From the NCBI GenBank assembly GCA_039934875.1, contig JBDTLH010000046.1, positions 1 to 25,810 of the forward strand: DNA of 25,810 nucleotides. The letters are read 5' to 3'. A program made the translations under genes and the position numbers. The stretch comes from JBDTLH01 sp039934875 (GTDB lineage Bacteria > Acidobacteriota > Terriglobia > Terriglobales > Acidobacteriaceae). Positions 7,266-14,315 of this stretch are shown here, piece by piece (position 1 is the first letter of the stretch; every line of letters begins with the position of its first letter). The notes below the pieces were generated by a model. It was not told the DNA's origin. It searched no databases and saw nothing but the letters and a program-made list of their open reading frames with translations.

Positions 7266-8452
7266 CAGAGCTTCAACTCCTTCACTAGAATTCCCATGTC
7301 TTTGTCGCCCCGGCCGGAGAGGTTGACCAGAATGATCTCGTCCTTCGCCATCCGCGGTGCGCGCTTCATCGCCTCGGCGACAGCGTGGGAGGATTCCAGC
7401 GCGGCGATAATGCCTTCGCTGCGCGCCAGCGTAAGACACGCATCGAGCGCCTCGGCATCGGAGGCGGCAACGTATTCCGCGCGTCCCCGGTCATGCAGCG
7501 CGGCGTGTTCAGGGCCGATGGAAGGATAATCGAGTCCCGCGCTCACGGAGTGGGTGAGCGCAATCTGGCCGGCATCGTCCTGCAGCACGTAAGAATATGT
7601 GCCCTGCAAAACGCCGGGAGATCCGCTCCGGAAGCGCGCCGCGTGCTCCCCGATACCACTGCCGCGCCCGCCCGCCTCGACGCCTATCAGTTTGACCGTC
7701 TCATCTTCGATGAAGTCGTAAAACATGCCTATGGCGTTCGATCCGCCGCCCACACAGGCAATAATGGCGTCGGGCAAACGGCCTTCGCGCTCGAGTATTT
7801 GTGCTCGCGCTTCGCGTCCGATGCAGCGGTGAAAATCACGCACCATGGTAGGGAAGGGATGCGCGCCCAGCACGCTGCCCAGCAGATAATGCGTGCTGCG
7901 CACGTTGGTCACCCAATCGCGCATGGCTTCATTGATTGCGTCTTTCAGCGTGCGCGAGCCGGAGGAGACAGCGCGCACCTCCGCCCCCAGCATCTTCATG
8001 CGCAGCACGTTGGGCTGCTGCCGCTCCATATCATCGGTCCCCATGTAGATCACGCACTCGAACCCCATCAGCGCGCAAACTGTGGCGGTGGCGACGCCAT
8101 GCTGTCCCGCGCCAGTCTCGGCGATGATGCGTGGCTTTCCCATGCGTTTTGCGAGCAGCGCCTGTCCGATGGCGTTGTTGATTTTGTGCGCTCCGGTGTG
8201 CAGCAGGTCTTCGCGCTTAAGATAAACCTTCGCGCCGCCGAGCTTTGCAGTGAGCCGTTGCGCGAGGAAGAGCGGGGTCGGACGTCCCGCGAAATTGGCG
8301 AGCAGATCATCGAGCTCGCGATGGAATTCGGGATCAGCCTGCGCCTCGGCATACGCGCGCTCCAACTCTTCGAGCGCAGCCATGAGCGTTTCCGGCACAT
8401 AGCGTCCGCCGTATGCGCCAAATCTGCCCGAGGTGGAAGCCAAGGTGCTCAT
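7265..8452 (-). CDS. trpB: Tryptophan synthase beta subunit
   Basis: TrpB joins indole and L-serine to make L-tryptophan with pyridoxal phosphate. The 395-residue protein begins with the typical GRFGAYGGRYVPETLM. The PLP lysine is Lys90 in EDLLHTGAHKINN. Glu112 in AETGAGQHGVATA activates serine. The phosphate loop GGGSNA is at 235-240. The C-terminal LSGRGDKDM contains the Ser that contacts the PLP ring. All features match the TrpB1 type that pairs with TrpA. It overlaps trpF by four bases (ATGA, 8449-8452) and trpA by one base, so translation is probably coupled. A long plus-strand frame opposite this gene is a high-GC shadow. Confidence 0.98.
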   Translation of the reverse strand: MSTLASTSGRFGAYGGRYVPETLMAALEELERAYAEAQADPEFHRELDDLLANFAGRPTPLFLAQRLTAKLGGAKVYLKREDLLHTGAHKINNAIGQALLAKRMGKPRIIAETGAGQHGVATATVCALMGFECVIYMGTDDMERQQPNVLRMKMLGAEVRAVSSGSRTLKDAINEAMRDWVTNVRSTHYLLGSVLGAHPFPTMVRDFHRCIGREARAQILEREGRLPDAIIACVGGGSNAIGMFYDFIEDETVKLIGVEAGGRGSGIGEHAARFRSGSPGVLQGTYSYVLQDDAGQIALTHSVSAGLDYPSIGPEHAALHDRGRAEYVAASDAEALDACLTLARSEGIIAALESSHAVAEAMKRAPRMAKDEIILVNLSGRGDKDMGILVKELKL

Positions 8453-9141
8453 GCGATCTGAACCTTTCCGGTATTTTCCGCCCGCGCCGCTTGTATGAAA
8501 GCGCGCAGCTTGTCTGGATCTTTTTTGCCGGGCTGGCGCTCGATTCCGGAGGCCACATCCACGCCGAAGGGCAGAAGGAGCGCGATCGCGTCGTCAACGC
8601 CTTCGGGGGTCAGGCCACCGGCAACGATAAAGGGTAGTTTGTTGCCGGCGTTCCGCAGCGCATTGGCAGCGATAACCACATCGAAGCGTCTTCCGGTGCC
8701 GCCACTCGCCCCGGCATATGCGGAATCGAGCAGTAGATTGTCGGCCCCGCAGCCTTGATATTTCGCTATCTGTCGCTCCAGCGTGGGTCGCAGCGCGTTG
8801 GATGAGGGGACGTGGACTACTTTAATTAAACGTGCTTGCGGCATTCGCTCGCGCAAACGGCAGACGTATTCCGGAGCTTCTTCGCCATGCAGTTGCAGTC
8901 CTGATAGTCCGCACGAAGTTGCCAGCGCAAGCGCCTCTTCAATACTCGCGTTCTGCGTAATCCCGATCCGCTCAATGGGGCGCGCCAATTGCTCTATGAT
9001 GGCGCGGGCCTGCTCCACGGTGACGCAGCGCTTTGAACCCTGGATGAAGATAAATCCGATAGCGTCCGCGTCTGATTCCCAAGCCAGCAGCGCATCTTCA
9101 TAATTCGTCGTGCCGCAGAGTTTTATCCAGCATCGATTCAC
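8449..9141 (-). CDS. trpF: Phosphoribosylanthranilate isomerase
   Basis: TrpF performs the Amadori rearrangement of N-(5'-phosphoribosyl)anthranilate to CdRP, the step before TrpC. The 230-residue TIM-barrel protein has the first-strand motif WIKLCGTTNYEDA with the catalytic Cys at residue 9. The catalytic Asp is Asp139 in DNLLLDSAY. The phosphate-binding end is PFIVAGGLTPEGV, followed by DVASGIERQPGKKDPDKL. The start is GTG and overlaps the trpC stop by four bases (GTGA, 9138-9141). Its own stop overlaps trpB by four bases. It is a separate gene here, not fused to trpC as in E. coli. Confidence 0.97.
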   Translation of the reverse strand: MNRCWIKLCGTTNYEDALLAWESDADAIGFIFIQGSKRCVTVEQARAIIEQLARPIERIGITQNASIEEALALATSCGLSGLQLHGEEAPEYVCRLRERMPQARLIKVVHVPSSNALRPTLERQIAKYQGCGADNLLLDSAYAGASGGTGRRFDVVIAANALRNAGNKLPFIVAGGLTPEGVDDAIALLLPFGVDVASGIERQPGKKDPDKLRAFIQAARAENTGKVQIA

Positions 9142-9956
9142 GCGCGCACCGCCTGGGCGGCTTCGATCATCTCGCGGAGAGCATCGCCCGGGCGCTGCGC
9201 GCGCATCAGGTTTTCGCCGATCAAAAAGCCGTGGAACCCCGCCGCTCGCAGCTTCGCGATGTCCTCGCCGGAGGCGATGCCGCTCTCCGCGACCCGCACC
9301 GTCCCCTCGGGAATCCTGCTGGCGAGTTCGAGCGCGGTATCGAGCGTGACTGAAAAATCATGCAGGTTGCGATTATTGACCCCTATCATCTCCATGCATC
9401 CAGCCTCGAGTGCGCGTTCCAGTTCTTCCGCTTGGTGCACTTCGCATAGAACGTCGAGGTCCATGGCGCGAGCTGCGGCGTTCAATTGCTTCAACTCCAG
9501 GGTGGTAAGCGCGGCGGCGATCAGCAAAACAGCGTCAGCGCTATGCGCGCGTGATTCCAGCAATTGAAATTCATCCACGATGAAATCTTTTCTCAGGCAG
9601 GGCAGGTGCGCCGCCGAGGAAGCCAGCTCCAGATTTCCCAATCCGCCGAGAAAGAACTCAGGTTCGGTGAGAACGCTCAAACAGGTCGCGCCCGCGGCCT
9701 CGAATTCCCGGGCCAGCGCCGCGACCGGCAGATCAGCGCGCAACAATCCCTTTGATGGCGAAGCTTTCTTTAGCTCCGCGATGATCGCCGGAGCGCTGTA
9801 CGCGCGATGCGCGAGGGCATGGCGGAAGCCGCGCGGAGTGTGTTCCCGCGCCATTTTTTCCAGCGCGGAGATGCTGCTGCCAGCTTTACTCGCGGCTACG
9901 CGCAGGCGTGTGGACTCGAGAATCTGGTTCAACTTGGAGGAGGATGGAATCGACAT
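9138..9956 (-). CDS. trpC: Indole-3-glycerol phosphate synthase
   Basis: TrpC decarboxylates and closes CdRP to indole-3-glycerol phosphate. The 272-residue protein has the N-terminal helical extension of the family, then IIAELKKASPSKG with the catalytic Glu61 and Lys63. LRKDFIVDEFQ carries the second conserved lysine. Further on are CEVHQAEELERAL, IGVNNRNLHDF, RVAESGIASGEDI and GFLIGENLM. The ATG at 9956 is preceded by GGAGAG at a good distance. It is the first gene of the trpCFBA run; upstream lies a divergent secreted-protein gene, so trpE, trpG and trpD must be elsewhere. Transcription should start in the 200-base gap to 10159. No trp attenuator with a Trp-rich leader peptide was found there. 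Confidence 0.97.
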   Translation of the reverse strand: MSIPSSSKLNQILESTRLRVAASKAGSSISALEKMAREHTPRGFRHALAHRAYSAPAIIAELKKASPSKGLLRADLPVAALAREFEAAGATCLSVLTEPEFFLGGLGNLELASSAAHLPCLRKDFIVDEFQLLESRAHSADAVLLIAAALTTLELKQLNAAARAMDLDVLCEVHQAEELERALEAGCMEMIGVNNRNLHDFSVTLDTALELASRIPEGTVRVAESGIASGEDIAKLRAAGFHGFLIGENLMRAQRPGDALREMIEAAQAVRA

Positions 9957-10046
9957 GGGCGCTCTCCGCGGATTGCGGCGGTTAACAGATATGGGTTTGC
10001 GGAACGAAGCTCAAACGCAGGAAACGCGAGCTATTTGCGCCATCGA

Positions 10047-10076
10047 TATATGTTCTGCTCTGCCATGCCTGTTCAA
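10047..10076 (-). promoter_or_regulatory. Possible sigma-70-type promoter for trpCFBA
   Basis: On the minus strand TTGAAC (10076-10071) and CATATA (10052-10047) are separated by 18 bases, which would place the transcript start near 10040 and leave a leader of roughly 85 bases before trpC. The match to consensus is only moderate and it was found by eye, so this is tentative. Confidence 0.25.
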
Positions 10077-10158
10077 AATTGTACTACAGCCCGCTTCCAC
10101 ATACTTGCTAACCGATCTCCTCTTCGCTGGTCTAACCCGCCGAAAGGACGGTGAGCAA

Positions 10159-11061
10159 ATGAAATTCAACCGTTTCGCACTGAGCTTAACGTTATTAGGA
10201 ATCACTGCATTGGCATCTAACATCGCGCGCACTGCAAGCCCCAACTCCGAGGACTGCAATAACATTCATATGGGCGACTCGGACGACGAAGGCCCCGCCG
10301 CCCGCTCGGTTGTTGCTCGTTCTGAAGACACCATTTCCGTGCCCGTTACCGGCGCACCGCTGCATGTGATCGCAGCCAAGAATGGCGGAGTCAAGGTGCG
10401 CGGCGGCACGGCGGGTAATTTCAAAGTTACAGTTTGCAAAGTGGCGCGGGCCGCGAGTCAGCAAGCCGCACAACAACTGCTGGGACAGGTCCATCTCGAG
10501 AACAGCGGAAATTCTTTGCAGCCCGTCGGACCGGAGGGCGAAGGTTGGGTAGCATTTCTGATCATCGAAGCACCGGCCAATGCCGCCATGGAGGTGGAGG
10601 CGGTGAACGGCCCCATCAGCTTCCGCGACATGTCGGGTACGGTGAAGGCGCAGGCGAAGAATGGCCCCATCAGCTTCCGAGGCATGAGCGGCGACGTGGA
10701 TGCCACCGTGCAAAACGGCCCCGTCTCCTTCGACGGAAGCTCGGGCAATATAAAGCTGAATGCCCACAACGGTCCTTTATCGGTGAAGCTCGAAGGCAGC
10801 AACTGGAGCGGTACCGGTTTGCAGGCGGAGACGGTTAACGGCCCGCTCTCGATTTCATTGCCTGCGGATTACGAAAGCGGCGTGGAGATCAACACCAGCG
10901 GATACTCTCCCGTGAGTTGCAAGGCAAAAGGATGTGACGCGTCGCAACGGGTCGAGAACGGCCGCGTGCGAAGAATTACCTTCGGCAGCGGCAATCCTTT
11001 GGTGCACATTGCCACTCGAAACGGACCGGTAATGGTGGATAACAGCCACGCAAAATATTGA
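10159..11061 (+). CDS. Secreted NGP-repeat protein, DUF4097-like beta-helix
   Basis: The 300-residue protein has a signal peptide (MKFNRFALSLTLLGITALAS, cleavage near 20-26). A short acidic segment follows (SEDCNNIHMGDSDDEG), then a repetitive body. The motif N-G-P-[IVL]-S starts at residues 150, 168, 186 and 204, exactly 18 apart, then at 227 and, less well kept, at 288. Each unit alternates hydrophobic residues, as in a right-handed beta-helix, and resembles DUF4097 putative adhesins. Its role is unknown; a surface or periplasmic structural part is likely. Four cysteines (residues 33, 93, 254 and 260) suggest disulfides. The ATG at 10159 has AAGGACGG upstream, and a longer frame reaching back to 9580 is only the shadow of trpC. 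It is convergent with the PEP-CTERM gene. Confidence 0.88.
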   Translation: MKFNRFALSLTLLGITALASNIARTASPNSEDCNNIHMGDSDDEGPAARSVVARSEDTISVPVTGAPLHVIAAKNGGVKVRGGTAGNFKVTVCKVARAASQQAAQQLLGQVHLENSGNSLQPVGPEGEGWVAFLIIEAPANAAMEVEAVNGPISFRDMSGTVKAQAKNGPISFRGMSGDVDATVQNGPVSFDGSSGNIKLNAHNGPLSVKLEGSNWSGTGLQAETVNGPLSISLPADYESGVEINTSGYSPVSCKAKGCDASQRVENGRVRRITFGSGNPLVHIATRNGPVMVDNSHAKY

Positions 11062-11080
11062 TTCTTAATTTGGGTTCCGC

Positions 11081-11117
11081 AAAGAAAAAAAGCCGGAGAA
11101 TCGTGTATCTCTCCGGC
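11081..11117 (-). terminator. Rho-independent terminator of the PEP-CTERM gene
   Basis: On the minus strand an 8-bp stem GCCGGAGA/TCTCCGGC (11110-11117 with 11092-11099) with a 10-base loop is followed by a run of T, seen as A-rich 11081-11091 on the plus strand. It lies about 30 bases beyond the PEP-CTERM stop. In the other direction the hairpin has no T-run, so it is a weak candidate for the plus-strand gene. Confidence 0.85.
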
Positions 11118-11148
11118 CTTCGTCCTCAGGCGGCGGCCGCTCTGGCGA

Positions 11149-11784
11149 TTATTTCGAGGCGAAGCGCCGGCGCAGCAGGGTGGCCCCGCCAATTAATCCG
11201 CTGCCCAGCAAGAGCATACTGCTTGGCTCAGGCACCGGATTATCGCTTGCCAGTCCGATGAACTCCTGGGGCAATCCGTTCGCGCTCTGCGTTCCGGGTA
11301 TCGGTTCATAGCGCACCAGATTGTCGAAGGTGGAATCCGGCGTGCCCGGCGCCGCAGCCAGCGCGGAGGCGGCGAGTGAGGCCGCATTTGCGTCATACGC
11401 TCCATTGCCCAGCGCGGCGGAATCCAGCAGGCCCCACACCGCGAACTGCGCATCATTCGAGTTCACCGAGTGCGCGAGTATCTCGCTAAACAAAATGCCA
11501 ATCGCTTTGAAGGTGTTCTTGTCGGCGCCCGAGAGGCTCTGCGGTGAAAGAAAATCCACCGGCGTCGCCTGCCACGATTCGCCATTTGAAATTTCGTTGC
11601 TGTAGGTGTCGCACAGCAAATCAATCGCGTGCCCATCGGCGGTGAAATGATAAGGATATGTGCCTACTCCGCCCGCGCTGTTGCCCGCGCTATTGAAGGT
11701 GAGGTTAACGGTGGAAGCGGTCGCCGGCAATATCATGCACAGCGACAAGGTTGAAAGCATAAGCGTCTTCAATGTGAACTTCAT
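11149..11784 (-). CDS. PEP-CTERM sorting domain protein
   Basis: The 211-residue exported protein has a signal peptide (MKFTLKTLMLSTLSLCMILP, then ATAS). Its C-terminal sorting tail is VPEPSSMLLLGSGLIGG, followed by a hydrophobic stretch and the basic end LRRRFASK. PEP-CTERM tails are recognised by exosortase (EpsH family) and the protein ends up at the cell surface or in the extracellular matrix. The middle part (NLTFNSAGNSAGGVGTYPYHF, ILFSEILAHSVNSNDAQFAVW) has no catalytic motif I can name. The ATG at 11784 is preceded by GGAGAC, and the frame open further to 11877 gives no signal peptide, so the shorter start is chosen. No exosortase gene lies in the window. A sigma-54-like promoter is found about 80 bases upstream and a terminator downstream, so the gene stands alone. 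Confidence 0.9.
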   Translation of the reverse strand: MKFTLKTLMLSTLSLCMILPATASTVNLTFNSAGNSAGGVGTYPYHFTADGHAIDLLCDTYSNEISNGESWQATPVDFLSPQSLSGADKNTFKAIGILFSEILAHSVNSNDAQFAVWGLLDSAALGNGAYDANAASLAASALAAAPGTPDSTFDNLVRYEPIPGTQSANGLPQEFIGLASDNPVPEPSSMLLLGSGLIGGATLLRRRFASK

Positions 11785-11861
11785 TTTCAGTCTCCAATTT
11801 TTTGATCGAAACAATGCGTGCCTGGTGAAGCGTTTTCCTAGGAGTTCTGCGCAGATAAACT

Positions 11862-11876
11862 GCAAGCTGCAAACCA
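11862..11876 (-). promoter_or_regulatory. Possible sigma-54 (-24/-12) promoter of the PEP-CTERM gene
   Basis: The minus strand reads TGGTTTGCAGCTTGC. The GG and GC doublets have the exact -24/-12 spacing and the TTGC half is perfect, while the first half keeps TGG but not CAC. The start point would be near 11850, leaving a 66-base leader. PEP-CTERM/exosortase systems are often linked to a sigma-54 regulator (PrsR), which makes this plausible, but one site found by eye is weak evidence. Confidence 0.4.
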
Positions 11877-12177
11877 AAGAGCGCCGCTAATACGTCGCCG
11901 AAGCAGTTGCCGACAGCTCTCTGGCGGCTGGCGATTCTTCGCGCATCCAGTCACCTCGCGGGCGTTACCATCGAACAACGATTGGCGTGCGGCGACCGAA
12001 CAGCGGGTCGTGGATTCGTAACTGGAAATTCGCTCGGGTAACTGTCGGCACTCGGTACTGAGAAAATTGTGACGGTGACTCTGGTTACGGAGTTGGTCGC
12101 GTTTTCCAGTTCGGCAGCACATCGAAGGCCGCGCGCGCAGCCTTAAAAATCAGGAATAGCGCACCCTCCCCGCAGGA

Positions 12178-12212
12178 GTGGTAAAAACTTGCCCAGGTGG
12201 TAAATCATTGCC
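12178..12212. repeat. Tandem 16-base direct repeat, possible operator
   Basis: GTGGTAAAAACTTGCC (12178-12193) and GTGGTAAATCATTGCC (12197-12212) agree at 13 of 16 positions, with a period of 19 bases. Two like-oriented sites about two helical turns apart suit a transcription factor. They lie about 245 bases before the oxygenase start and about 330 bases upstream of the proposed PEP-CTERM start point. Confidence 0.4.
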
Positions 12213-12456
12213 TATCCCGCTCCAGCGGCTTTCAAGGCGCGCAAACTTTGAAAGCACGCCCCGGAGTGCACCCGCAATCCAACTTCGATAGTCTTTTACC
12301 AACCGGAAACACGGAACCATCTGCGGCGCGCGGTTTCCCGTGACTCTGCTCTGATTCAACACGCGGCATTGCGTGAGATAGCGCTAAAGTGCGCGCCGTG
12401 GCGCGGCTATGCCGTCATGTATCTCTGGAAATCCTTAGGAAAGGAATCATTCGCAA

Positions 12457-13161
12457 ATGCCATCACAACAGATGATTGAGTTTGATTGGCCGAGCATCCA
12501 TGCGCAATTATGGGAGCAGGGTTGGGCGCGGGTGGTTGGCCTGCTCAGCGAAGGGCACTGTCGCGAACTGAGCGCGCTCTATGCAGAGGAAGACAACTTT
12601 CGCAGCCGGATCATTATGGCGCGCCATCGGTTCGGTCGCGGAGAGTACAAATATTTCAAGTACCCGTTGCCGCCGCTTGTCGAGTCACTGCGCCGCCAAG
12701 CCTACGCAGGGTTGGCGCCGCTCGCGAACCAGTGGAGCAACGCGCTGTCGCTCGGCGCAGAATATCCCGCCGACCACGCAGGATTTATAGAACTCTGCCA
12801 TCAGAGCGGGCAAACACGTCCCACGCCGCTGCTGCTTCACTATGAAGAGGGAGATTACAACTGCCTCCATCAGGACATCTACGGCGAGATCGCCTTCCCG
12901 CTGCAGATGGTCTGCTTTCTAAGCCAGCGTGATGAGGAATATCAGGGTGGAGAGTTTCTGCTCGTAGAACAGAGTCCGCGCGCGCAATCCATTGCGCAAG
13001 TAGTTCCGGTGGAGCGCGGGGATGCAGTTATCTTCACAACTCGTTGGCGTCCAGTCCGCGGGGCCTGCGGCTTTTACCGCGCGAATGTGAAGCACGGGTT
13101 CAGTCGCATCCTTCGCGGCACCCGATATACCCTGGGAGTAGTCTTCCACGACGCGGTCTGA
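12457..13161 (+). CDS. 2OG-Fe(II) oxygenase, PF09859 (COG3826) type
   Basis: The 234-residue protein belongs to the AlkB-like group of iron- and 2-oxoglutarate-dependent oxygenases that Pfam describes as acting on damaged DNA, although this activity is poorly proven. Family signatures seen are FRSRIIMARHRFGRGEYKYF (48-67), TRPTPLLLHYEEGDYN (120-135), GGEFLLVEQSPRAQS and VVPVERGDAVIF. The iron ligands are His138 and Asp140 in LHQDIYGE and His213 in NVKHGFSRI. Arg223 in RYTLG should bind 2-oxoglutarate. Length fits the family. The start is supported by AGGAAAGGA at 12437-12445, slightly far from the ATG. A small zinc-ribbon gene on the other strand ends 18 bases downstream. Confidence 0.9.
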   Translation: MPSQQMIEFDWPSIHAQLWEQGWARVVGLLSEGHCRELSALYAEEDNFRSRIIMARHRFGRGEYKYFKYPLPPLVESLRRQAYAGLAPLANQWSNALSLGAEYPADHAGFIELCHQSGQTRPTPLLLHYEEGDYNCLHQDIYGEIAFPLQMVCFLSQRDEEYQGGEFLLVEQSPRAQSIAQVVPVERGDAVIFTTRWRPVRGACGFYRANVKHGFSRILRGTRYTLGVVFHDAV

Positions 13162-13179
13162 TCTCGAAGCTGGCCTTTC

Positions 13180-13449
13180 TTATCCTGCGCTGGCGGAACG
13201 CCGGAACAAGGGCCGCTCTTTCGCTACAACGTGGATGCGGCTGTCTTCGTCGAATGAGAAATTCATGGTTCGCGAACACTCTCCGCAAAGCCAGAAATGC
13301 TCTACCCTGCGCACAGGTTTCCTGCTCTTCTCCACGAATGACTCCAGTGATGCAGGCAGAGCGCCCTGCACTTCCACCCGAAACACCTGGCCTTCACGCA
13401 AATATCGGAACGGCTTCGGACACTCAGGATTGGCGCACTTCGATATCAT
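13180..13449 (-). CDS. Small zinc-ribbon protein
   Basis: The 89-residue protein has two cysteine pairs, CANPEC near the N terminus (Cys5, Cys10) and CGEC (Cys55, Cys58), spaced as in a zinc ribbon. Between them lies a strand-rich segment (RYLREGQVFRVEVQG) and the block VEHFWLCGECSRTM. The C-terminal part (HVVAKERPLFRR) is basic. The cysteine layout and the conserved-looking WLCGECS core argue for a real gene, and a GAGG lies just before the ATG. The role is unknown; nucleic-acid or protein binding is usual for such ribbons. It converges with the oxygenase gene. The 154 bases between its start and the DUF421 start should hold both promoters. Confidence 0.72.
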   Translation of the reverse strand: MISKCANPECPKPFRYLREGQVFRVEVQGALPASLESFVEKSRKPVRRVEHFWLCGECSRTMNFSFDEDSRIHVVAKERPLFRRSASAG

Positions 13450-13603
13450 ACGGGCCTCACAACAACTTCATTCGATGAACGCATGTATATAGATGCTTTG
13501 GGACCGCGCATGGGGCTTACCTTCGTTGATTATTTCTCTACTCCTGAGCACACTCAATGCCAGAATTTAGGGCATTGTACGATAGCAGTCACAAGGAGCC
13601 AAT

Positions 13604-14161
13604 TTGCAACAACACATGTTCCATCTCGCGCTTCCCATTGCGGAAAAGATCCTGCGGCCGGTCATTATCTATCTCGTCCTGCTCATCTTCCTGCGCATCT
13701 TCGGCAAGCGCGAGCTCGCCCAGCTCAATCCCTTTGACCTGATCGTTCTGCTATCTCTATCCAATGTTGTACAAAATGCGTTGATCGGCGAGGACACTTC
13801 GATTACCGGCGCGACAATCGGCGCCTTCTCCCTCATGGCGGCGAACTGGGCCATGGTCCGACTGCTCTACCGCAAACCAAAGCTCGAGGAGGTCATCGCC
13901 GGCTCCGCGCGCGTCCTGGTCGAGCAGAGCACGGTGGATGAAGCTGCTCTGAGATCAGAACTGCTCAGCTACTCCGACCTGATGAACGCCGCCCATCGCC
14001 AGGGCTTCGAGGCGATAGCCGAAATCGATCGCTGCGTGCTCGAACCCGGCGGGACCTTTACTTTCTATCGCAAGCGCCCCACCAGCGACGAGATCCGCTA
14101 CGACAGCCTGATGCTCAAGATCGAAGAACTCACTCGGGAGGTGCGCGGGCTCGCAAGATAG
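13604..14161 (+). CDS. DUF421 (YetF-like) membrane protein
   Basis: The 185-residue protein has three membrane segments at about 17-34, 44-60 and 66-88. FLRIFGKRELAQLNPFDLIVLLSLSNVVQNALI is spread over the first loop and second segment; the GKRELAQLNPFDL part is the DUF421 hallmark. A cytoplasmic YetF-like domain follows (VIAGSARVLVEQSTVDEAALRSELL). The end, IRYDSLMLKIEELTREVRGL, is helical and may be a short coiled coil. Function is unknown; relatives occur in Bacillus spore and stress settings. The start is TTG: AAGGAG at 13593-13598 sits five bases before it, whereas the next ATG at 13616 would be 17 bases away. Confidence 0.88.
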   Translation: MQQHMFHLALPIAEKILRPVIIYLVLLIFLRIFGKRELAQLNPFDLIVLLSLSNVVQNALIGEDTSITGATIGAFSLMAANWAMVRLLYRKPKLEEVIAGSARVLVEQSTVDEAALRSELLSYSDLMNAAHRQGFEAIAEIDRCVLEPGGTFTFYRKRPTSDEIRYDSLMLKIEELTREVRGLAR

Positions 14162-14171
14162 TCGCGCCTGT

Positions 14172-14240
14172 GTACCCCAGACGCTGAAGCGCCCTGGTAT
14201 CGCATTATTCATCCCCGATTGAAGTCGAGGCCTACCCAAA
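14172..14240 (-). repeat. Second copy of the double-hairpin repeat
   Basis: Read on the minus strand this stretch starts TTTGGGTAGGCCTCGACTTC and ends CTGGGGTAC. It matches the inner part of the 182-317 element (217-290) at both ends and keeps its order: hairpin with a TTCA loop, about 20 bases, second hairpin, CTGGGGTAC. Stems are partly conserved by paired changes (for example CCCCCGG to CCTCGAC). The 19-bp inverted ends of the first copy are not seen here. It lies between convergent DUF421 and MerR-TPR genes. Confidence 0.6.
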
Positions 14241-14315
14241 TCCGCCGTTTGCCGTAAACTGTTCAACTCGGAGGAGCACCCGGAGCAGATCTCGCCGTTG
14301 CTTCGCGTCTGACCT

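Larger units (their letters stand above)
11785..12456. other. Long intergenic region between divergent genes
   Basis: About 670 bases separate the PEP-CTERM gene from the oxygenase gene. It contains the sigma-54-like site (11862-11876), a 16-base direct repeat (12178-12212), and an 8-bp hairpin GCTTTCAA/TTGAAAGC (12228-12235 with 12248-12255). A ribosome site AGGAAAGGA sits before the oxygenase start. Minus-strand open frames at 11838-12122 and 12150-12362 show no domain, are rich in Arg and Ser, and are not credible genes. Confidence 0.5.

Noticed and set aside
7385..8461. 358-residue plus-strand frame opposite trpB
   Set aside because: No domain; it mirrors the strongly conserved trpB frame and is a high-GC shadow.
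9580..10158. Long upstream extension of the NGP-repeat protein
   Set aside because: It overlaps trpC on the opposite strand and lacks a signal peptide; the ATG at 10159 has a ribosome site and signal peptide.
10195..10767. 190-residue minus-strand frame
   Set aside because: Shadow of the NGP-repeat gene; its His/Gly repeats mirror the coding repeat.
12070..12110. GTGACTCTGGTTAC resembling the inverted end of the 182-317 element
   Set aside because: Only about 10 of 12 bases match and there is no partner end or inner hairpin nearby.
12150..12362. 70-residue minus-strand frame in the long intergenic region, considered with a c-di-GMP-type riboswitch
   Set aside because: No domain, and the GCACTCCGG stretch and nearby hairpin do not match the c-di-GMP-I (GEMM) consensus.
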